A stretch of 64,000 bases of DNA, from contig CAWIVH010000001.1 of assembly GCA_963839475.1 (NCBI GenBank), positions 1-64,000 on the forward strand, in the 5' to 3' direction. Source of the DNA: CAWIVH01 sp963839475. GTDB lineage: Bacteria; Acidobacteriota; UBA6911. A model generated the notes under the pieces. The model did no database searches and had not been told where the DNA came from. It worked only from the letters and a program-made list of their open reading frames with translations. Of this stretch, positions 55,960 to 64,000 are shown in pieces (position 1 is the first letter of the stretch; the number at the start of each line of letters is the position of its first letter). The position numbers were made by a program, and so were the translations under genes.

Positions 55960-56391
55960 CTAAGGTGTGTCGCGTCCGGCCTGCGCAATCATTAGCGTGT
56001 AGCCATCGGGGTCCTGCAAACGAAATTCGCCTTCCGGCAGGTATTCGGGATAGGAGATTTCGCTCGCGTTGAAGCCTTCCGCCAGCAGCCTCTCGCGGAG
56101 CGATTTCAGGTCTCGCGCATAGAGGTAGAACAGGATTGCCTTGGCATTGCTCTCGGCGGTTACGGGAACTTCGCCGGACACGAGCATGAGGTTGGCGCCA
56201 GTTTTCCAGTTCCGCGCTTTCGGCTGATACAACCACGCCCAGTTGAATGGAGGACACTCACGCGGTACGGCATTACCGATCTCGAAGCCAAGATGGCGAT
56301 AAAACTTCGCCGAGTTCATTACGTCGGCTACACGGATCATCGCAACGATGCTGCTCACTGGAGCTGAATCAGTCGCTGTGTCATCGGCCAT
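55960..56391 (-). CDS. VOC (glyoxalase/bleomycin-resistance fold) protein
   Basis: 143 residues from ATG 56391 after TTGGAG; a start at 56436 is less likely. VSSIVAMIRVADVMNSAKFY and RHLGFEIGN begin the first beta-alpha-beta module. AILFYLYARDLKSLRERLLA and EFRLQDPDGYTLMIAQ form the second, with the Asp-Pro-Asp-Gly turn typical of the fold. Metal-binding residues are not all identifiable. Substrate unknown. Confidence 0.88.
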   Translation of the reverse strand: MADDTATDSAPVSSIVAMIRVADVMNSAKFYRHLGFEIGNAVPRECPPFNWAWLYQPKARNWKTGANLMLVSGEVPVTAESNAKAILFYLYARDLKSLRERLLAEGFNASEISYPEYLPEGEFRLQDPDGYTLMIAQAGRDTP

Positions 56392-56616
56392 ACTGTCACT
56401 CCAACATTCTTGCCTACGAATTATGCCAAACTTCACCCGGCCGTTTCATTGCCGACGACCGCAACGTGATCCGGGTACTTGAGGGTCGCCATGATACATG
56501 CTCCAGAGCCGGTCCCGGCAACAGCGCCTCGACCATGTTCGATAAATTCCAAAAAGAACGGGAGGAAAAACTTGGGCGCGCTGCGAGCCGGAGGATCGAA
56601 CGAACACCCGTTCTGC

Positions 56617-58011
56617 CTATCTGAATCCGAACAGCGGTGGAAACACCACGACCACCACCCACGCCCATACCGCGTAGATGGGCAGGTACGCCGTCTGCCA
56701 CCGCTCCAGCCGCGCGAACGTAACCCGCCCGGCGAGGAATCGCGCGTAGAGCACGGCGGACCAGCCGAGGTTCACGAGCAGGATGAGGTTCTCGCCCAGC
56801 GCCGCGATCTTGTTGGGGCTGAAGCCAAACTCGGAGATGCGGCCGGCGATGGCCCACAGCGCGATGGCGTCGACGGACAGGGCGCAGACGACGAGGAGAA
56901 GCTGCAAGGCATCGAAGAAGCCCGGCGGCTTCTGCGGATCCCGGGCCGAGATAGCGTAAAGAACCAAGCCCACCACCACCACCAGAAGCAAGTCGAAGCC
57001 GATGAGCACCTCGCGCCCGACGGCGATGCCGCTGCCGGTCCACACCATGGTCCCCAGGAACGCCAGCAGCAGGAGGGTGAACAGCGGCGTGAAGATGAGC
57101 GTCAGCACCGGCGCCATGTTCTCGATGACACTCTGCTTGGCCTCCACGAGCCACGCCGCGATGATCACGGCGCCTACGGCGCCGCAGGGCAGAATCCAGG
57201 TCGCCAGGAGCGGCGCCGGCTTCAGGCCGATGGCGCTGAAGACGAATCCGGTGAGTCCCATCAGCACGCCGCCCCCGAGTGCGATGAGGGCGTAGTAGAT
57301 GAACCACTCCCCGGAGAAACGCACGAAGTTTATGCGCTGATCGTGATCACGCCAGCGGCCGCCGGCATACGCGCAGCCCGCCGCAAGCCACAGCGCGATG
57401 AACAGGTGTAGCGCCGCAAGGACCTCGGTGTGTGCACGTGATGCGAACGGCATGATGTTGATCGCCGCCGCCCCCGCCACGAACGGCGCCGCCAGCCACA
57501 GTCGGCCCACCGACGAAAGCGATCGCTTCCAGGCGAAGAAGGCTGCCAGAAGCGGCAGCACGAAGAGGCTGAGGTTGCGGACGTAGAACTCCGGCAACTC
57601 CCGGTCCACCTGCATCCTCACGCCGAAAAGCTCAGGGACCTTGATGGCCGCGGCGGCGACGACCGCCAGGGCGACCGCCACCAGGGCTTCCCTGCCGTCA
57701 GCACCGGCCCCTACGCCGTCGGCGGGCGCGACGACCAGCCGCTTCCAGAGGCGCTCCGAGTGCTCCATGGCAAACTCGCGGGAGAGTCCATCGAGCTCTC
57801 CGATGCGCTTCACTGCAATGAGAAACGCCTCGTCCTCCGTGAGCCCAGCCTCAACGAGCGCGCTCGCCTGGCTGCGAAGATGATCTTCGAGCTCGTCTGC
57901 GTCCACGGAGTGGATCGCCGGCTGCCGCCGGAGGTACGAGCGCCACTCGGCGATACCTTCCTCCAGCGAGATGCGCGCCCTTTCCTTGGGGTTTTCGTTT
58001 TCCTGCGACAC
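56617..58011 (-). CDS. permease-prefix-domain membrane protein
   Basis: 464 residues from GTG 58011 after AAGGGAGG. Residues 1-90 form the cytosolic permease prefix domain (SLEEGIAEWRSYLRRQPAIH, ELEDHLRSQASALVEAGLTE, DEAFLIAVKRIGELDGLSRE). About ten membrane helices follow. The gene lies 25 bases behind a PadR regulator, a pairing seen throughout Acidobacteriota, where the prefix domain also occurs on MacB-type permeases. No ABC or catalytic part is present. Role unknown, probably envelope-stress or transport related. Confidence 0.85.
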   Translation of the reverse strand: MSQENENPKERARISLEEGIAEWRSYLRRQPAIHSVDADELEDHLRSQASALVEAGLTEDEAFLIAVKRIGELDGLSREFAMEHSERLWKRLVVAPADGVGAGADGREALVAVALAVVAAAAIKVPELFGVRMQVDRELPEFYVRNLSLFVLPLLAAFFAWKRSLSSVGRLWLAAPFVAGAAAINIMPFASRAHTEVLAALHLFIALWLAAGCAYAGGRWRDHDQRINFVRFSGEWFIYYALIALGGGVLMGLTGFVFSAIGLKPAPLLATWILPCGAVGAVIIAAWLVEAKQSVIENMAPVLTLIFTPLFTLLLLAFLGTMVWTGSGIAVGREVLIGFDLLLVVVVGLVLYAISARDPQKPPGFFDALQLLLVVCALSVDAIALWAIAGRISEFGFSPNKIAALGENLILLVNLGWSAVLYARFLAGRVTFARLERWQTAYLPIYAVWAWVVVVVFPPLFGFR

Positions 58012-58036
58012 GAGTCAGCCTCCCTTAAGCACCAGT

Positions 58037-58369
58037 TTATTTTGATTTGAACCTTGTTCGCCGCAATGCGATGTCCACCACCTGCCACTGTCGCCGCTGG
58101 CTCGCCAGCTCGTCCTCACCGCTGTCCGTCAGCCGGTAGTACTTGCGCTGCCGCCCGGACTCCGACTGCCCCCAGACGGCCTTCACGAAGCCGTTGCGCT
58201 CGAGGCGGTGAAGCACGGGGTACAGCATGCCATCCGTCCACTGGAGTTCGCCGCCCGACAGCTCGGCCACGCGCTTGATGATCGCGTAGCCGTAGCTCTC
58301 GCCCTCGCTGAGGATGGCCAGGATCAGCGGGGTAGCAGAGGCGGCGACAAGGTCCTTGCCGACGTTCAT
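58037..58369 (-). CDS. PadR family transcriptional regulator
   Basis: 110 residues. TPLILAILSEGESYGYAIIK, SGGELQWTDGMLYPVLHRLE and GFVKAVWGQSESGRQRKYYR are the PadR winged helix, and LTDSGEDELASQRRQWQVVD its dimer helix. First gene of the operon with the permease-prefix protein, and expected to repress it. Confidence 0.94.
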   Translation of the reverse strand: MNVGKDLVAASATPLILAILSEGESYGYAIIKRVAELSGGELQWTDGMLYPVLHRLERNGFVKAVWGQSESGRQRKYYRLTDSGEDELASQRRQWQVVDIALRRTRFKSK

Positions 58370-58469
58370 CGGCCTGCCCGTTGAGAGATCAGCGATCGGT
58401 ACATTTGGTACATAGAACTCTTATACATTGTTCCTCTATGTATGTCAAGAGAGTAGAAGAAGCACAGTG

Positions 58470-58640
58470 AAGCGCCACGAAAATGTAGGACAATTTGACG
58501 AAGTTGCTGCCCTGAGTGTTGAGGGTCTGAACAAGTCCGCAATCTCGCGCGTAAAGAGAATCGCATGGAACACGGTGGCTAATTGGCTGGAAAAAGCGGC
58601 TGAAGTTCAGGGAGATTTTCTCGGCAACAATACATTTTGA
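58470..58640 (+). pseudogene. IS1-type transposase N-terminal fragment
   Basis: NVGQFDEVAALSVEGLNKSA and ISRVKRIAWNTVANWLEKAA match the helix-turn-helix part of IS1-related transposases, after which the frame stops. No catalytic part or inverted repeats are seen. The next 230 bases (58640-58870) hold a short frame (CEFAEFTHQQSSGGYREYK) that I cannot place. Confidence 0.6.
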
Positions 58641-58870
58641 TGCGCCGCGAAATGTCATATCTGTGTTCTTTGATTTCGCCTTGTTAGTCAACGTGGACGA
58701 TTCGCGCCTTGCTATGGCTGCGTAATAACAGTGAAGGACATCACGGGCCCGGGGCGCACATGCGAGTTCGCCGAGTTCACGCACCAGCAGTCCTCGGGCG
58801 GCTACCGCGAGTACAAGCCGGCGTTCAAGCCGCTTGATCCAGGGCCACTTTGGGGACAGGCTCCAAATAC

Positions 58871-59422
58871 CTATCGTTCCGCCGGGGGCGTTGGAGAGGG
58901 GCGGAGTCTCCAGGCCACCACCAGACCGGTCGCCGTCCAGAACATGATTTCGTAGAGAGCCTTGAGCAAGGCGTCTGGTGGCGGATAATCGCTGCGTATA
59001 CCGGTGAGCAGGCCGAATAGCATGCCGATCAGGACGAAGAACAAACTCTTTCCGGCGTAACTGGCCAGGACGCGGGGCGAAGCCATGGCCAGCATCCCTG
59101 TGGAGATCAATGCCGTCAGCAGGGTTAGGCCCAAGTCCTTCAGCAAGGCAGCGCCGGCGGCGCCGTGGGTGAAGCCGCTGTTGACGATGGTAAAGACCGG
59201 TTCGCTGTCGGGAAAGCGCCCCTCTGCCGTCAAGGCCGGGTTACAGATGTAATGACCAGGCTGGGTCACTACCTTTTTTAATACTTCATAGACTTCACGC
59301 TCGGCGGGGAGAGGTTTCATGTTGAGCCGGCTGTTGAGGCCGAACCCCCCGTTTACCAGAAACGAGAAGACGATCATGGCCAAAGCGCCCAAAAGCCCCG
59401 CCCAAAATACCTTTTTGATCAT
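58871..59422 (-). CDS. membrane protein of unknown function
   Basis: 183 residues from ATG 59422, chosen for AAGGA upstream; 14 more residues are possible. Helices are VFWAGLLGALAMIVFSFLVN, LGLTLLTALISTGMLAMAS, SLFFVLIGMLFGLLTGIRS and ALYEIMFWTATGLVVAW. Between helices 1 and 2 lies a ~90-residue soluble loop (LPAEREVYEVLKKVVTQPGH). No named family. Confidence 0.75.
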   Translation of the reverse strand: MIKKVFWAGLLGALAMIVFSFLVNGGFGLNSRLNMKPLPAEREVYEVLKKVVTQPGHYICNPALTAEGRFPDSEPVFTIVNSGFTHGAAGAALLKDLGLTLLTALISTGMLAMASPRVLASYAGKSLFFVLIGMLFGLLTGIRSDYPPPDALLKALYEIMFWTATGLVVAWRLRPSPTPPAER

Positions 59423-59655
59423 AATAACCATCCTTGTGAAGTAGCGCATAGGGTCTGACGGCATGGGTTTTGTGCCGTTGGGGAGGATTATAGACCTATC
59501 AACCAGCTTCGAGCCCGGAACTCAGTTGATTCTGTGGCTGATAAGATCCATACACGTAATCTCGGCTTTCACTTATAATCGCTTTGTGACCGGCAGTGAA
59601 CCCATGCCGCCCATGATCCATCCTGTATAGCCGTCAGCCTGATTAGGAGGCGAGA

Positions 59656-61152
59656 ATGTTGAGCCGCAAGTACGTGATTCTGATCGGATTGATGTTCCTT
59701 ACGCTGAAGGCTGGACATCCTCAGTCCTCCTATCCGATGGGATGCGACACCTGGGTAGCGATGAAAGATGCCACCGCCGATGGTTCGGTTATCCTGGCGA
59801 AGAACAGCGACAGGCCTCCCATGGAAGCTCAGCCGCTGGTCCATATGGCGCGCGCGACTCACGCCCCCGGCGAGACTCTGAAATGCACCTACATCGAAAT
59901 CCCGCAGGTCGCCGTGACCTATGAGCACCTGGGATCGAAGATATGGTGGGCGTTCGGTTACGAGCACGGGATGAATGAGCACGGAGTCGCCATAGGAAAT
60001 GAGGCCGTCTGGTCCAAAGAGCCGTTCCAGTGGGGCGACGGACTGCTGGGAATGGACATGCTCCGGCTCGGCCTGGAGCGGGGGACCACGGCCTATGAAG
60101 CCATGCACGTGATCATTGGCCTGTTGGAGAAATACGGGCAGTCCGGGGACTGCGAACGCGCGGGAGAGTGGGGCAAAGCCAACTATCACAACAGCTTCAT
60201 CATTGCGGATCCGAAGTCGGCCTGGGTGCTTGAAACAGCAGGCCGATACTGGGTTGCCAAACGGATTCAGAAGGGCGTTTACTCCATTTCAAATATCTAT
60301 TCGATTGAGACCGAGTGGGACGAAGCGCACCCGAAACTGGTCCAGCATGCCGTCGAAATGGGTTGGGCCAAATCGGCCAAGAATTTCAACTTTGCCCGCG
60401 ATTACGGCGACTACTGGCGCAAGGATTCGCCCGATCCCGGAGCCATGCAGATCCGCCGGAATACGTCCATTGCGGCGTGCCAGGCAATTTCCGGAAAAAT
60501 AGATCCCGCGGCCATGATGAACCTGCTGAGGAACCACAACGAGGGAACGAACATCGCGCCCCGCTGGAGCGCGCCGGAGTCTTTCTGGCCCACTCTCTGC
60601 ATGCATGACAAACCAAGGGCAAGCTACCATTCGGCGGCATCCGAAGTGTGCCACTTGAGGGAATCGATGCCGCCCCTCCTGCGGCAGGTCTATTGGGCTA
60701 ACTTTTCGAATCCCTGCAGCAATGTCTTCAAGCCGTTCTATCTTCACGGCCCCAAAGCACCAGCTGAATATGCCCGCGGAACCAGCACTTACTCGCAGGA
60801 TTCACCCTGGTGGTGGGCAAACCGGATCAAGCTTCTCTGCGAACTTAACTTCCCGGCATTGAACCCGCTGGTTCGGCAAACCTTCGACGCCACGGAGAAG
60901 TGGATTCTCCAGCGGCAGCCTGACTACGAGGCCCGGGCTCTGGATCTCCTCAAGAAACAACAGCAGGATGCCGCCATGGCTCTCCTTCAGAAATACGTCG
61001 ATGAAAACTGCAGCCGGATCGCAGGGGAATACAAGAAACTGAACGAGGAATTGCCGGCGAAGCTTGATGCGGCCGGGATCAAATTCCTGTTTCTCGACTA
61101 TCTGAAAGACTGGACTGCCAAGGCAGGCGTGCCGCTTCCCATCCAAAACTAA
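59656..61152 (+). CDS. peptidase C69/secernin-like hydrolase, exported
   Basis: 498 residues with TTAGGAGG and a signal peptide (YVILIGLMFLTLKAGHPQ). YPMGCDTWVAMKDATADGSV presents the Cys that is the N-terminal nucleophile in C69/secernin enzymes, followed by ILAKNSDRPPMEAQPL. YEHGMNEHGVAIGNEAVWSK, GDGLLGMDMLRLGLERG, SAWVLETAGRYWVAKRI and YSISNIYSIETEWDE are family marks. These Ntn hydrolases cleave dipeptides or amide bonds. Unlike PepD, this protein is exported and has extra helical sequence at the end. The maturation step exposing Cys is inferred. Confidence 0.9.
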   Translation: MLSRKYVILIGLMFLTLKAGHPQSSYPMGCDTWVAMKDATADGSVILAKNSDRPPMEAQPLVHMARATHAPGETLKCTYIEIPQVAVTYEHLGSKIWWAFGYEHGMNEHGVAIGNEAVWSKEPFQWGDGLLGMDMLRLGLERGTTAYEAMHVIIGLLEKYGQSGDCERAGEWGKANYHNSFIIADPKSAWVLETAGRYWVAKRIQKGVYSISNIYSIETEWDEAHPKLVQHAVEMGWAKSAKNFNFARDYGDYWRKDSPDPGAMQIRRNTSIAACQAISGKIDPAAMMNLLRNHNEGTNIAPRWSAPESFWPTLCMHDKPRASYHSAASEVCHLRESMPPLLRQVYWANFSNPCSNVFKPFYLHGPKAPAEYARGTSTYSQDSPWWWANRIKLLCELNFPALNPLVRQTFDATEKWILQRQPDYEARALDLLKKQQQDAAMALLQKYVDENCSRIAGEYKKLNEELPAKLDAAGIKFLFLDYLKDWTAKAGVPLPIQN

Positions 61153-61357
61153 ATCAGCGGAAGAAAGGTTCTGGCAACAAGCCGGGAGGAGTCCCCCCTC
61201 AGGTGGTAGTTTGCTGAATTCCTTCTCATTGCCTGCCGTTGTCCAGCCGCCCTTCACTCCCGGAAAAGGAGGAGAAAATTGCGCATTTTCTGATCGAGGC
61301 AAAACCTGGGATCACACGCGATTGTACCTCGAACGAGTCATTCGCCAGGAACAGGAC

Positions 61358-64000
61358 TCAAAACTGTAACTTGGCCGCCAACTGAATGGAGCGCGGACCA
61401 CCCAACTGATACCGTTGGTTCAGGCCGGTGGCATCGGAACCAAGGGCCTGGTTCAGCATGTAGTTGGCCCGGCCGAATTCCGGGCGGCCGAAACGCGTGG
61501 CGAGCCCGACAATGGCAAAATTGGGATGATTGAAGATGTTGAAAAACTCGGCTCTGAGTTGAAGGTGCATTCCTTCGCGCAGGGCGAATCGTCTCCGTAA
61601 TGCAAAATCCACCTGCGATGCCGGAAAACCTCTGACCGCGTTGCGTCCAAGCGTGCCCTGCTGACCGGGAACTGCGTTGGCGAAGGCCTCCGGATTGATC
61701 CGTTTCCCTCCCGGAGAGGTTGAGTCGTAAAGGTACAGCGGGACGCCCGGTATCAGGTTCGGACGCGCCACCCCCGATACACCGAATAGCCATCCGAGAT
61801 TTCCCTTTTGAAGCACACGGACCGGGGTGGCCGAACGGGCTCTGAGGATCGTGTCAACAGACCAGTCTGAAAACACGGCGCGCAGAAAGCGATTCATCAT
61901 CGGGCTGGGGACATCGTAGGTGGCTGCCGCTGCCGCGTAGTGTCGCACATCAAAATCGGAAGGGCCTCGATCAATTTCAGGATTGAGGCTGGCGGCGGGG
62001 GTATTGAGAAAGCTTTCCGTCGAAACGTTGTCGATCGAGTGTGACCAGGTATAAGAAGCCGTTGCCTGCAATCCGCGGGAGAGGCGCCGCTGAAACTGGA
62101 GCTGAAGCGCATGGTAATCCGACGTGGCCGCGTTACGCGTTACATATACGTCAGGAAAGAGTGCGTTCGGAGTGAACCATTCCTGACGTAACAGACGACG
62201 GCCGATAGCACCCACATAAGAAACGGAAAATGTCTGTGTGGTTCCCAGAGATTGCTCGACGCCTGCGTGCCATTCATACGTGCGCGGCAAAACCAAGTGT
62301 GGATCGGCGATGTAAAGCGTCGTGTACGGTGGGTCGGGGCTGAAAGCCGGCGGCGCGAGTTGCGACTGAGTCAGCGGAAACTGAACATTCGACAATACCT
62401 TTGTCGCACTGTTGGGATAGTTGGCGCCGAAGATTGCCTGCGCGCCCGGTCCGTTGCCCATGTCGTAGAACAATCCAAATCCGCCGCGCAGGACAGCTTC
62501 GCGCCCATTCCCGGAATTCAGCTGATAAGCCACGCCGATGCGGGGCGCGAAGTTGCCATAGGTTGTTTGCCAGAGCGGCGTGCCTCGCGGCGCCAGCGTT
62601 GCCGTCGCCGGCTGATCCAAACCTTGCACCGTGAATGGATCATTCCCCCTGGCCTCATGTGGAGGAGGATTCAATTCCCACCTCACACCATAGGTTATGG
62701 TGAGACGGCGATTCTTCCTCCAGGTGTCTTGCAGCGTAGGTGGAAAAATTGGTGAAGACCGGATACATGCGACCAAAGTTCGCGATAATCCTTAGCTCGT
62801 TGGCCTGCCCCAGGATCATCGCGTTGATGCCGTTGAAAGACTGAATAGGAATCGTATTCGTGGACACCGGAAATCGGCATCAGCCGCCGGTAATCAATGC
62901 CGAAATCGAATTGATGAGATCCTGCGGAGGTGGTGACCTTGTCCACGACATTGATCTGGCGCTGGTAATTATTGGCTTGGCTGCCCCAATATAAGGATGA
63001 GTCCCCGAAGTGAACAAGAAACAGCGAGGTCTCGGCCGCGGCGGAGGCGGGCCTGATCGACTCTGATGAGGGAGGGACCGCGCCGCCAAAGTCGTCCATG
63101 AGATACTCGATGGCGCTTCTGACGCGGCTGAAGTTGACCCGCAGATCGTTGGCGAGACGCGGCGTTGTCATTTGCGCGCCGAGCGTTAAGGTCAACGGTG
63201 AAGAAGAGACAAGCGAGATTTGACTCGCACTGATGGGGGGGAATGCCGCGCGTATGGATGCGTTCGACGGAGCATAGTTGAACCTGCCAAAGAGACTGAC
63301 CTTGCTGCTCAGGGAGTGGTCGATACGAATGCTGGTGGCGTTCAGTGCAGAAGGACTCGATAAAGTGGCTCTTGAACTGCGCGAGGCCGCTGCCAAAGTC
63401 CCTTCCATTCGGAAGCGGAAATGCATTCAACAGCGGTTGCATGGATGGTATGGCCGATTGCCGTGCACCCAACGAAGGAACGACACTGTCGTAGACCTTC
63501 GGAAGAAGCAGCCGCAACCCTTCGTACGAGAAGAAGAAGAAAGGTGCGATTCCGGCGAAGCGGCCCCCAAAAACACCGCCGAAATCGTTCTGTCGCATCT
63601 TTGCTCTCGGAAGCCCGAGGCTGTTGGCGAACCAGTCGTTGGCATCGAATGCTTCGTTGCGCAAATACTCGAATGCGGTCCCGTGAAAGCTGTTTGTCCC
63701 TGAGCGGGTGACAATCGAGATCTGGGCGCCGGGAGTGCGGCCGAATTCCGGGGCATACGTCGAAGTCTGAATACGAAATTCCTGCATCGCGTCTTCGGAA
63801 ACCATCCCGTTCGTGCCGCCGAAAGCGGTAAATGCCGGAATCGATCCATTGGCGGTTTCATTGAGGGGAGGACCCCCGCTGATGCCCACGTTGGCGCTCA
63901 CGCCGTCGATCATGTAATAGTTCGCGTTCTGCCGCTGGCCATGGACACTGTACTGACCCGGTTCGTTGTAGGAAGCCGCTGTGAGAACCGTTCCTGGCGT
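61358..64000 (-). pseudogene. TonB-dependent Oar-like outer-membrane receptor, frameshifted and partial
   Basis: The gene enters from beyond the right edge. From 64000 down: YSVHGQRQNANYYMIDGVSA, MQEFRIQTSTYAPEFGRTPG and ISIVTRSGTNSFHGTAFEYL are the plug and first barrel strands. The frame changes near 63380 (IRIDHSLSSKVSLFGRFNYA), again near 62850 (FNGINAMILGQANELRIIAN) and once more near 62740. The last 470 residues (LTITYGVRWELNPPPHEARG, YEWHAGVEQSLG, LRAEFFNIFNHPNFAIVG) end with IQLAAKLQF, a proper C-terminal barrel strand. Oar-type receptors import or bind large substrates in Acidobacteria. With three shifts it is probably inactive. Confidence 0.85.

Noticed and set aside
56479..57411. 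Plus frame of 310 codons, plus a minus frame 56414-57307
   Set aside because: Both are shadows of the permease-prefix membrane protein (56617-58011); His/Arg-rich composition and no start signal.
1..64000. CRISPR arrays, rRNA genes and prophage structural genes
   Set aside because: No regularly spaced short repeats, no rRNA-like stretches and no capsid, portal or terminase-like proteins were found. The phage-like items are limited to integrase, DnaB-N and fibre remnants.

Overview
The window looks like a piece of an Acidobacteriota-type chromosome or MAG contig. This is an inference from gene content: a TonB-dependent Oar-like receptor, an X6-type (TIGR02999-like) ECF sigma factor coupled to a Ser/Thr kinase with PD40 beta-propeller repeats, a second broken kinase-PD40 gene, a winged-helix/TPR sensor, a HAF-repeat secreted protein, class C beta-lactamase-fold serine hydrolases, a sulfatase and a PadR/permease-prefix pair. 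There is no rRNA and no CRISPR array. The only tRNA-like gene of full length is a mismatched tRNA-Phe.

Layout. 1-2.6 kb: a partial secreted beta-helix protein, a broken gene, and a dispersed repeat that ends in the 3' half of a tRNA-Phe next to a truncated tyrosine integrase. 2.6-4.05 kb: an IS1380-type element with matching 15-bp ends and a TTCAA target duplication. 4.6-12.7 kb: an ATP-grasp enzyme, a fibre gene cut off by an IS3-type element, a vapBC pair, a membrane protein and an unknown protein. 12.7-18.3 kb: a probable RiPP (modified peptide) locus with a double-glycine precursor, a 947-residue PRTase/AMMECR1-like fusion and a B12-dependent radical SAM maturase. 18.4-34.6 kb: the tRNA-Phe, an IS6 remnant, two kinases (one broken), two serine hydrolases, PIN-type toxin-antitoxin loci, a transcriptional sensor and a coupled CxxC-protein/HAF-repeat pair. 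34.7-36.4 kb: a second full copy of the repeat with the tRNA tail, followed by a small replication-like operon. 36.8-41.5 kb: a FixL/FixJ-like two-component system, a lone receiver and a decayed sulfatase. 41.7-48 kb: a PAP2/2H phosphoesterase fusion, an outer-membrane barrel, an MltF-like transglycosylase and a DUF2252 protein. 48-64 kb: a third tRNA tail, secreted proteins, the sigma/kinase pair, a DUF2975/HTH pair, a VOC protein, PadR with its membrane partner, a C69-type peptidase and a broken TonB receptor.

The main themes are the RiPP locus and repeated use of one tRNA-Phe site by integrating elements: four tRNA-Phe-like 3' ends at about 13-17 kb spacing, all on the plus strand. Many genes are broken by indels. 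Multiply broken genes (sulfatase, TonB receptor, kinase at 21.7-24.6 kb) look like real decay, while single-base breaks (IS1380 transposase, sigma-linked kinase) could also be sequencing errors.
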